A DNA stretch of 6,873 nt from Bryobacterales bacterium (GTDB lineage: Bacteria; Acidobacteriota; Terriglobia; Bryobacterales; Bryobacteraceae), in assembly GCA_025456495.1 (NCBI GenBank), contig JALOKO010000213.1:1-6873 (forward strand). Reading direction: 5' to 3'. Shown piece by piece: positions 1 through 5,150 of the stretch (its first letter is position 1; each line of letters opens with the position of its first letter). Under the pieces are notes generated by a model. It saw only the letters and a list, made by a program, of their open reading frames with translations. It searched no databases and had not been told where the DNA came from. A program made the position numbers and the translations under genes.

Positions 1-1052
1 GTCCGTCGCAACCAGGCCAGAAAACCCGCTGGGCCACCGCGCGCCTCCAACACCCGGCGGGTGTAGTAAGCAGCCACCGTAATCACTTTCTCGCCCTGTG
101 CAAAGCGAGCCCCACTCTGCTCCAGCAGGCTGGGCTGCGTGGATGGCGACGCAAACAGCAGTCCGTTGTCGGCTTCGGCCCGGGCCACTGTTTCCGGCTG
201 CGCCTCCTCCGGCGACGGCGCCCCGTCCGGAAGCAGCACCTGGTCGCTACCCGGCCAGCGCGCCGTGCCCTCCACCTGCCGCACCACCCCGCGCGCCACC
301 CCGTCCTCGCCCGGCAGCAGTTCCCATTCATAGAACTCGCCATTGCTCAGGCGCACACTGGCGGACATCGCCCCGTCGTACTCGCTCAGGATTGCCGTCC
401 CCTCGCCACCCGCCGTCAGAACGCCGCGGATGGTGCGTCCCCGAACGACGCCCCCGGATGGCAGGCCCCCGGATGGCGGGCCAACCGTCGGCAGGCCCCC
501 GGATGGCGGGCCGCCAACCTGTCCCCCTGCAAGGCCGCCTTCATGGTCCAGCACTTGCTCCGGCCTCATCACAAACACCGTATCCGGGAACAGCGGAAGC
601 ACAAGGGACGGCAAGCGCGCTTCACGGCGGGTGGACGCAAGCGACGCCCCACGGCCCATGGCGCGCGCGGGCGCCGGTGCTGCCGGCGCGAACGCCCGTC
701 CGCGCTGCGGCGGCAGTTCCGTCCGGAAAACGCCGCGCGCGGCGGCGGGGTCAGCCTCCAGTGTTGCCTCGCGCACGACGCGTGGCGCGTCCGCCCCGGG
801 CACCCGCACCAGCGGCAGCGATCCCGTGAAGCTGGCGTCCACCCCCATCGCCGCAGTCCCCGCCGGACGCAGCAGCCGCATCCCCGCCGCCTGCGCCACA
901 ACCCCGTTTTCCGCCGGATTTCCGGCCTGCCCCGGATTTCTGGCCTGCCCCGGATTTCTGGCCTGCCCCGGATTTCCGGCCTGCGCTGGGCTCCTCTCCT
1001 GCCCCATCAGCAGCGTTCCCGCCACCGCCAGCACCACCGCCAGCCGGATCAT
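1..1052 (-). CDS. Exported protein, probable N-terminal part of a reprolysin-like zinc metallopeptidase (3' end outside window)
   Basis: The minus-strand frame is open for 350 codons from ATG 1052 to the left edge, so the C-terminus is missing. Residues 1-17 (MIRLAVVLAVAGTLLMG) form a signal peptide, so the product is exported. Residues 25-47 hold four GQARNP-like repeats, and 180-201 hold repeated GPPSGGLP. Residues about 150-260 (LPLFPDTVFV, then VRGRTIRGV, then a beta-rich stretch ending GVVRQVE) and 321-350 (EKVITVAAYYTRRVLEARGG) resemble the prodomain and the start of the catalytic domain (VDVLVVYTPAAR-like) of bacterial reprolysin-type metallopeptidases. The zinc motif HExxHxxGxxH would lie beyond the edge, so the family call is an inference. 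The start is uncertain: GGGAGG directly abuts ATG 1052, which is too close for a normal ribosome binding site. An in-frame ATG at 1148 would add 32 Arg/Gly-rich residues. I prefer 1052 because it gives a clean signal peptide. The gene follows the S24 gene in the same direction after 236 nt. Confidence 0.75.
   Translation of the reverse strand, partial: MIRLAVVLAVAGTLLMGQERSPAQAGNPGQARNPGQARNPGQAGNPAENGVVAQAAGMRLLRPAGTAAMGVDASFTGSLPLVRVPGADAPRVVREATLEADPAAARGVFRTELPPQRGRAFAPAAPAPARAMGRGASLASTRREARLPSLVLPLFPDTVFVMRPEQVLDHEGGLAGGQVGGPPSGGLPTVGPPSGGLPSGGVVRGRTIRGVLTAGGEGTAILSEYDGAMSASVRLSNGEFYEWELLPGEDGVARGVVRQVEGTARWPGSDQVLLPDGAPSPEEAQPETVARAEADNGLLFASPSTQPSLLEQSGARFAQGEKVITVAAYYTRRVLEARGGPAGFLAWLRR
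452..512. repeat. Direct repeat, 23 bp exact with 30-bp period, plus a partial copy
   Basis: A 23-bp sequence beginning GGCAGGCCCCCGGATGGCGG occurs exactly at 460-482 and again at 490-512, with a partial copy (CCCCGGATGGCAGGC) at 452-466. On the minus strand it encodes repeated GPPSGGLP at residues 180-201 of the metallopeptidase-like protein, a Gly/Pro-rich linker. Its core, CCCCGGATGGCGGGCC, matches the 18-bp array at 914-985 at 13 of 16 positions but is translated in a different frame. Confidence 0.9.
914..985. repeat. Tandem repeat, four 18-bp units
   Basis: Four head-to-tail copies of an 18-bp unit (plus strand CCGGATTTCTGGCCTGCC, with one or two base changes per copy) run at 914-931, 932-949, 950-967 and 968-985. 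On the minus strand they encode a GQARNP-type hexapeptide repeat directly after the signal peptide of the metallopeptidase-like gene. The unit length is a multiple of three, so copy-number change would alter protein length without shifting the frame. Confidence 0.95.
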
Positions 1053-1288
1053 CCTCCCGGCGCGGCCGCCGCCGCCATCGCCACGCGGACACTTCCCTTC
1101 GCCAACGCAACCGCGGCGGGCAAAGCACCCCGCCGCATCCGCCAGCATTCCATTCCCATCTCCGTCCACGCTCCGCGCAAGAAACCGCTGCCCTGCCATC
1201 CCACGCTTCCTATCTGCTGTCATTCCGGTCACGTTCAACCGGTAGCCCTTACTTTGGCTTCGCCTGCCCCTGCCGGACGAACCCATCC
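1053..1288. other. Intergenic spacer between the S24 gene and the metallopeptidase-like gene
   Basis: This 236-nt gap lies between two minus-strand genes. I see no convincing RNA gene or terminator with a T-run. If the downstream gene starts at ATG 1148, part of this stretch (1053-1148) is coding. The spacer is long enough to hold a separate promoter; a weak candidate is listed on its own. Confidence 0.6.
1209..1238 (-). promoter_or_regulatory. Weak candidate sigma-70-type promoter
   Basis: On the minus strand, TTGAAC (1238-1233) is followed after 18 nt by GATAGG (1214-1209). The -35 half matches TTGACA at four of six positions and the -10 half matches TATAAT at three of six. Placement upstream of the metallopeptidase-like gene fits, but the match is poor and could be chance. 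Confidence 0.2.
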
Positions 1289-2266
1289 CTACTGCAATTC
1301 CTGGGGGATTTCCTCCAGCTCGAGAACCCTCACGAACTCCGCAATCACCTGGCATTGGTCCGCTTCCAGGTCCCAGGACGGGTAATCCGGATTCAGAGAG
1401 ATCAATCGCACCCGGCTGTGCCGCCACTCGGGCGCATCGTCAAACTCTTCCATCGCCCCCTGCGGCAGGACGGCCTTCTCTGAGTGGTAGCGCTTAATGG
1501 CGTACTCGCCGCCCGATTGCGAAGCGCCGTGCTTCTGCACCAGCAGCAACTTGCCTTCCCTCGATCCCTGCGGATGGGCGCGGAACAAACACAGGCTGCC
1601 GTCCGGCACCGCGGGTTCCATGGATCGCCCGGTAATGCGGGCCGTGAAATAGCGCTGGTCCACGCGCAAACCTGGCGGCACGGGCACCCAGCCCGCGGCC
1701 TCCACTTCCGCGTCCCCACCAAACACGCCCGCCGCAATGCGCATCGGATAAAACGGCAGGTGCGTCCGGAAGGGGACAATCGCAGCCGGGTCGTCGCTGT
1801 CCTGGGAGGCTCGCGAGGGTTGGTCCTCAAAGACATCGCCATCACCCGTGGAATGCGCCCCGGCCGGGGCCGCCACCATCCGCCGCGCAAACAAGGCGTC
1901 GGCCTGCCTCGCCGCGCTGCGCCCCCCACTTCCCTGCCCATCCAAGGCCAGCAGCACGGCCTCCCGCTCACTCAACCGCAACGTATGCGAAAAACTATCC
2001 TCCAGCCAGCCCAGCAAGTCCTTGCCGCTTTCCTGCTGGGCGCGCTCATGCAACTCCCACAACAGGCCCTGCAACACCTGCCGGTCCATCGCCTCCAACC
2101 CTTCAGGAAGCCGTTCCCTGATCCGGACATGCAGCCGGTCCTCACCCGGATCCAGCAGCAGCAGGCCCACCGGCACCCCCACAGCCGCACCGGGAGCATG
2201 CAGTTCCAGCACCACGTACTCTCCGCGAACAGTCTCGGTGCGCGCCGCGCCCGGCGTCATCGCCAT
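1289..2266 (-). CDS. LexA-like S24 family serine peptidase with a non-HTH N-terminal half
   Basis: A 325-residue protein. The C-terminal half (about 170-315) has the LexA/UmuD/S24 pattern. A candidate Ala-Gly self-cleavage site is at 179-180 (MRIAAGVFGG). The nucleophile is Ser215 in TGRSMEPAVPDGS (compare GxSMxxxxxDG), and the general-base Lys258 is in EYAIKRYH. The cleavage-site-to-Ser distance (36) is close to that in LexA (35), while Ser-to-Lys (43) is a little longer than LexA's 37. In this family the Ser/Lys dyad cuts the Ala-Gly bond, often when RecA-ssDNA is present. Residues 1-110 show no helix-turn-helix; they begin with a beta-rich segment (GEYVVLELHAPGA) followed by helices. Residues 111-165 are a low-complexity linker. 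There is no signal peptide, so it is probably cytoplasmic. AGGA lies 7 nt before ATG 2266; a second ATG six bases on (2260) is also well placed behind AGGG. It sits 58 nt after the VWA gene, likely in the same operon. The S24 call is firm; the target is unknown. Confidence 0.85.
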   Translation of the reverse strand: MAMTPGAARTETVRGEYVVLELHAPGAAVGVPVGLLLLDPGEDRLHVRIRERLPEGLEAMDRQVLQGLLWELHERAQQESGKDLLGWLEDSFSHTLRLSEREAVLLALDGQGSGGRSAARQADALFARRMVAAPAGAHSTGDGDVFEDQPSRASQDSDDPAAIVPFRTHLPFYPMRIAAGVFGGDAEVEAAGWVPVPPGLRVDQRYFTARITGRSMEPAVPDGSLCLFRAHPQGSREGKLLLVQKHGASQSGGEYAIKRYHSEKAVLPQGAMEEFDDAPEWRHSRVRLISLNPDYPSWDLEADQCQVIAEFVRVLELEEIPQELQ

Positions 2267-2324
2267 AGCCCTATCCTACCGCTTCACCCAGCCCCCGTCG
2301 TAACCAAACCATCGGCAGTCCGCC

Positions 2325-3533
2325 CTAAGGATTGTACGGATAATATCCGCTGCGCGCCCGGATCTTCACATTCGGCAGATTTACCTCCACCCGCAGCTTC
2401 CGGAACAACCGCGGCGCGTCACTATTGGATGGCACATAGCGCAGAATGTACTGCGTCGTGATTTCGCCCGCCACCGCCGCCACACTCTGGTATAGGCTTT
2501 GCGCCAGCGCCGCCGCGTAGCCGCCAGTTCCCACCTTGATGGCGTAGTTGCCTTCATCGGAGGGCTTCGACAAATACCCGATGACGTCCTTATACACCCC
2601 TTCCAGCGGGTACTCCACGCGACCGCCGGTTTCCTCCGCCAGCCGCTTCAGGTTGGCCTCGCCGGAGGAGCCAAACCCATAGGCCACCGTGCTCACCCCG
2701 TAGATTGTCACCAGGTTGCGCTGGGCCAGTTCCAGCACCTCCTCCAGCCCATGTTCCGACGCCGTGTCGGTGCCGTCGCCGACCACAATCAGCACTCGGC
2801 GCGGCTCAATCGGTTCGCCCTGCATCAGGCTGCGTCGCGTACACGCCATGTAGATCGCATCGTACAGCGCCCCGCCCCCGCCGGGCTTCAACTGTTCCAG
2901 CTTCTCCACCAGCTTGTCTGACCGGTTCGTCGTGTCCACGGCCAATTCCGCCGTCGTCGAATACGGAATCAGATAGCCCGAGAAGCGCGAATCGTCATCC
3001 GGCATCAGGTTTAGCACCAGCTCAATGGCCGCTTCCCGCAGCGTCTTCCAGTGGCTGACATTGCGGTTCGACATGTCAATCAGGAAGCCAATCACCACCG
3101 GCTGCTTCCCATCGCGCGAGAAATAGCTGATCTTCTGCTCCACCCCTTCGTCGAAGATCCGGAAATCGCTGCGGTCCAGATCGGCCACGAAGCGGTCCTG
3201 CAGATCGGTCACCGTCACCGGCACAATCACCTCATTCACGCTCACCCGCATGTCCACCACCGGCGCCTGTTGCCGGGCAGGCTTCGGTTTGGCGCTCGCG
3301 GGAGCCTGGGCGAAGCCCCCCGGCGCCAACCACCCCAAGGCCGCCACTGCCAGCAAGGCAGCCAGGCTTCGAAGCACCGGTTGTCCGAGACAACCAGGTA
3401 ATCCGCGGAGGAAGGGTAATCCGCGGAGGAAGGGTAATCCGCGAAGGAAGGGTAATCCGCGTAGGTAGGGTACCGGCCGGAAGCGAAAGACGGGCAAGGC
3501 GACGATAGCAAGTAGAGCGTGACGGACCATCAT
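2325..3533 (-). CDS. Exported VWA-domain protein (VWFA-related Acidobacterial domain)
   Basis: 402 residues from ATG 3533, chosen because AGGA sits 5 nt upstream and a perfect TATAAT lies 37 nt upstream; an in-frame ATG at 3653 would start upstream of that promoter. Residues 91-140 (VDMRVSVNEVIVPVTVTD, then DLDRSDFRIFDEGVEQKISYF) and 145-285 (VWA fold) follow the layout of the acidobacterial VWFA-related family, ending in the typical ARSGYYPYNP. Family members are secreted, and their function is mostly unknown. The metal-binding MIDAS motif is degenerate: DxSxS reads D153-M-S155-N-R157, the usual Thr in GGTALYDAI is Gly221, while the Asp in the GDGTD loop (253) remains. The N-terminus is odd: a hydrophobic segment (4-16), four LRGLPF repeats (24-47), then a second, better signal-peptide core (54-76, ending FAQA). 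A GTG at 3377 would begin exactly at that second segment and give a 326-residue preprotein. The family call is firm; the start is uncertain. Confidence 0.88.
   Translation of the reverse strand: MMVRHALLAIVALPVFRFRPVPYLRGLPFLRGLPFLRGLPFLRGLPGCLGQPVLRSLAALLAVAALGWLAPGGFAQAPASAKPKPARQQAPVVDMRVSVNEVIVPVTVTDLQDRFVADLDRSDFRIFDEGVEQKISYFSRDGKQPVVIGFLIDMSNRNVSHWKTLREAAIELVLNLMPDDDSRFSGYLIPYSTTAELAVDTTNRSDKLVEKLEQLKPGGGGALYDAIYMACTRRSLMQGEPIEPRRVLIVVGDGTDTASEHGLEEVLELAQRNLVTIYGVSTVAYGFGSSGEANLKRLAEETGGRVEYPLEGVYKDVIGYLSKPSDEGNYAIKVGTGGYAAALAQSLYQSVAAVAGEITTQYILRYVPSNSDAPRLFRKLRVEVNLPNVKIRARSGYYPYNP
3397..3468. repeat. Tandem repeat, four 18-bp units
   Basis: Four copies of GGTAATCCGCGGAGGAAG run at 3397-3414, 3415-3432, 3433-3450 and 3451-3468. 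The first two are identical, the third has one change and the fourth three. On the minus strand they encode the LRGLPF repeat in the N-terminal region of the VWA protein, or lie in its leader if the GTG at 3377 is the true start. Identical adjacent copies suggest recent expansion. Confidence 0.95.
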
Positions 3534-3537
3534 GGTT

Positions 3538-3541
3538 TTCC
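3538..3541 (-). promoter_or_regulatory. Ribosome binding site of the VWA gene (AGGA)
   Basis: The minus strand reads ACAGGAAAACC directly before the ATG at 3533, putting AGGA 4-5 nt from the start codon. No comparable site precedes the upstream in-frame ATG (3653) or the downstream GTG (3377). This is the main reason for choosing 3533. Confidence 0.5.
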
Positions 3542-3570
3542 TGTGCGGCAAGTCTCCCAGGTTGTCCACC

Positions 3571-3576
3571 ATTATA
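3571..3576 (-). promoter_or_regulatory. Perfect -10 box (TATAAT) upstream of the VWA gene
   Basis: The minus strand carries an exact TATAAT in GC-rich surroundings, ending 37 nt before ATG 3533. This would give a leader of roughly 30 nt containing the AGGA ribosome binding site. No recognisable -35 (TTGACA) is found 16-18 nt upstream and there is no TG extension, so strength or sigma-factor choice is unclear. Confidence 0.5.
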
Positions 3577-3648
3577 CGGTTCCTGGAGTCTGACGGTTGC
3601 TGGTGGGCGGCAGAAATCCCCCGTCCAGGCGCCCATGGCCCGCGGCCA

Positions 3649-3675
3649 GCCAAGGCCCACCCACTTGCCCTTGGC
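3649..3675. repeat. Inverted repeat downstream of the sugar kinase
   Basis: GCCAAGG (3649-3655) and CCTTGGC (3669-3675) can form a 7-bp stem with a 13-nt loop. It begins 29 nt past the kinase stop codon on the minus strand. No T-run follows, so it is not a standard intrinsic terminator; it might be a transcript 3'-end structure or chance. Confidence 0.3.
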
Positions 3676-3704
3676 CCACGCTCAACCCCTGATCCACCGG
3701 TCCC

Positions 3705-4745
3705 TTAGCGTTGCACGCGCCCGCTGCCCCCATTCTTCAGCAGGCCATGCACATCCTCTGCGCTCAAGCGCGCGAAGTCGCCGGGAATTGAATGCTTCAG
3801 GCAGGACGCCGCCACCGCGAACTCCAGCGCCTCGGCCGCGCTGCCCAACTCCTGCAACCCATAGATGAGTCCCGCCGCGAAGCTGTCCCCGCCACCCACC
3901 CGGTCCACGATGTGCGTAATGTCATACCGCCGGCTCAAGTGGAACTCGCTGCCATCGTGCAGACAGGCGCTCCACCCGTTGTGCGACGCCGACAGGCTCT
4001 CCCGCAAGGTAATGGCCACGCTGCTAAGGTTCGGATAGGCGTCCAGCACGCGTTCGGCCAGGCCGCGGAAGGTGCTGGCTTCCAGCTTCCCGGCATGCAC
4101 ATCGGCGTCCGCTTCAATGCCCAGCGCCTTCTGGCAATCCTCTTCATTGGCCACCACCACGTCGGCCAGCCGCACCAGTTGCGGCATCACCTCGTGGGCC
4201 TTCTTACCCCACTTCCAGAGGTTTTTGCGATAGTTCAAATCCACCGACACCTGCAGGCCCAGGTCCCGCGCGGTCTGCAGCGCCTCAATGGACATGTCCG
4301 CCGCTGATTCGCTAATCGCCGGCGTGATGCCGGTGATGTGGAACCACCCCGCTCCTTCAAAGGCCAGCGCCCACGGAATATCCCCCGGCTTGGCCAGGGC
4401 AATGCTGGACGCAGCCCGGTCGTAGGTCACCTTCGATGGCCTCTGGTTGGCGCCCGTTTCCAGGTAGTAGACACCCATCCGTCCCAGTCCGCGGGCCACG
4501 AACGAGGTATCCACGCCAAAGCTCCGCAGGCTGCCGATGCAGGCGTCGGCCACCGGATGATTGGGAGGCAGCACCGTCACGTAACGCGCCGGATATCCGA
4601 AGCCGGCAAGGCCCACCGCGACATTGGCCTCGCCCCCCCCAAAGCTCGCCTCAAACATGGGGCTTTGCAGCACCCGCTCCAGATTGGGCGGCGTCAACCG
4701 CAGCATAATCTCGCCAAACGTAACCACGGGCTTGTGAAGTTTCAT
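3705..4745 (-). CDS. kdgK: PfkB-family sugar kinase, probable 2-keto-3-deoxygluconate kinase
   Basis: A 346-residue cytoplasmic kinase of normal length for KDG kinases. It is expected to phosphorylate 2-keto-3-deoxygluconate to KDPG with ATP, feeding the aldolase step of Entner-Doudoroff/uronate catabolism. The ribokinase-fold marks are all present: PfkB signature 1 around GGGEANVAVGLAGFG (36-50); KVTYDRAASSIA (105-116); DLNYRKNLW (169-177), as in KDG kinases; and the C-terminal signature DRVGGGDSFAAGL (281-293), with catalytic Asp287 and the anion hole GGGD in place of the more usual GAGD. The ending HSIPGDFARLSAEDV (318-332) is also typical of KdgK. I chose ATG 4745 because the family usually starts just before VVTFGEIM; an in-frame TTG at 4754 would add three residues. 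No strong ribosome binding site is seen for either. It is divergent from the outer-membrane receptor. Fructokinase or another PfkB specificity cannot be excluded. Confidence 0.88.
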   Translation of the reverse strand: MKLHKPVVTFGEIMLRLTPPNLERVLQSPMFEASFGGGEANVAVGLAGFGYPARYVTVLPPNHPVADACIGSLRSFGVDTSFVARGLGRMGVYYLETGANQRPSKVTYDRAASSIALAKPGDIPWALAFEGAGWFHITGITPAISESAADMSIEALQTARDLGLQVSVDLNYRKNLWKWGKKAHEVMPQLVRLADVVVANEEDCQKALGIEADADVHAGKLEASTFRGLAERVLDAYPNLSSVAITLRESLSASHNGWSACLHDGSEFHLSRRYDITHIVDRVGGGDSFAAGLIYGLQELGSAAEALEFAVAASCLKHSIPGDFARLSAEDVHGLLKNGGSGRVQR

Positions 4746-4911
4746 CGCCGACAATACCTGCTCTCTTTGCTCGCCGCGGCCCGCCTTCCGGCGCCGGACA
4801 CAATGCGGCCCCGCCGTCTCTGCGCGCCACGCGCGCCGTCATCTTCTCCATGCTATCCCGTCGCGCCCGCTTCCGGGGATGCCGCCGCCGGTTCCGCCAC
4901 AAAAGCACCCA

Positions 4912-4939
4912 CCAAACCACGCGAAGTCCGCCAAACCAC
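4912..4939. repeat. 9-bp direct repeat, possible operator
   Basis: CCAAACCAC occurs at 4912-4920 and 4931-4939, 19 bp apart start to start, roughly two helical turns. Its position between two divergent genes would suit a regulator binding site. The sequence resembles no operator I recognise. Confidence 0.3.
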
Positions 4940-4985
4940 TCACAGCCCCCCTCACCCCTCGCCGCCCACAACACCGGGAACGCCT

Positions 4986-5003
4986 ATGCAACAATAAGGA
5001 GGT
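4986..5003 (+). promoter_or_regulatory. Near-perfect Shine-Dalgarno sequence after a three-codon mini-ORF, with no start codon at normal spacing
   Basis: ATG CAA CAA TAA (4986-4997) is followed at once by GGAGGT, so TAAGGAGGT (4995-5003) matches the 16S 3'-end complement over nine bases. No ATG or GTG follows within 15 nt, and the receptor's ATG is 147 nt further on. The mini-ORF is in the receptor's frame. It may be a leader element, a translation standby site or chance. Confidence 0.3.
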
Positions 5004-5150
5004 TGGCTATCCGGCGGCCCTGCCGTCCCCTTGGGTACACGCGCTCTGTTTGCGCCTTTTCCGCCGCGCCAGGCCCCCTGGCCGGATCCGTCGGAATTCG
5101 TCCCCCGTCTTCCCGCTGTCGGCAGCCGTTCCCGTTTGGATTCGTTCCCG

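Larger units (their letters stand above)
4746..5150. other. Divergent intergenic region between kinase and outer-membrane receptor
   Basis: This 405-nt stretch separates two divergently transcribed genes and should hold both promoters. I find no convincing -35/-10 pair on either strand. What I can see: a short hairpin, GCGCGC-CAC-GCGCGC, at 4822-4836; a 9-bp direct repeat at 4912-4939; and a strong Shine-Dalgarno sequence with no matching start codon at 4995-5003. Open frames crossing this region look like GC-rich shadows with no recognisable protein. Confidence 0.6.

Noticed and set aside
914..985. Repeat arrays considered as CRISPR
   Set aside because: Units are 15-30 bp, directly adjacent or nearly so, without unique spacers of regular length, and lie in frame inside coding genes. 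No cas gene is present.
751..1128. 125-residue minus-strand frame rich in GAGQKSG repeats
   Set aside because: It is an alternative-frame reading of the 18-bp array and its surroundings, overlapping the better-supported frame that runs to the window edge.
343..1245. 300-residue plus-strand open frame opposite the left-edge gene
   Set aside because: Pro/Arg/Ser/Ala-rich translation without a domain. The minus-strand frame in the same place has a signal peptide and ordinary protein composition.
1484..2461. 325-residue plus-strand open frame
   Set aside because: It is antisense to the S24 gene and runs into the VWA gene. Its His/Arg/Pro/Gln-rich sequence has no domain, while the minus strand has clear catalytic motifs.
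3573..3653. Upstream in-frame ATG extending the VWA protein to 442 residues
   Set aside because: The extension would start upstream of the TATAAT box, lacks a ribosome binding site and places about 40 polar residues before the export signal.
3636..3675. Possible intrinsic terminator after the kinase
   Set aside because: Short inverted repeats exist (TGGCC-CGC-GGCCA and GCCAAGG/CCTTGGC) but neither is followed by a T-run on the minus strand.
4651..4974. 107-residue minus-strand open frame spanning the kinase start and divergent region
   Set aside because: It overlaps the kinase N-terminus in another frame, is Arg/Gly/Trp-rich and has no recognisable domain or good ribosome binding site.
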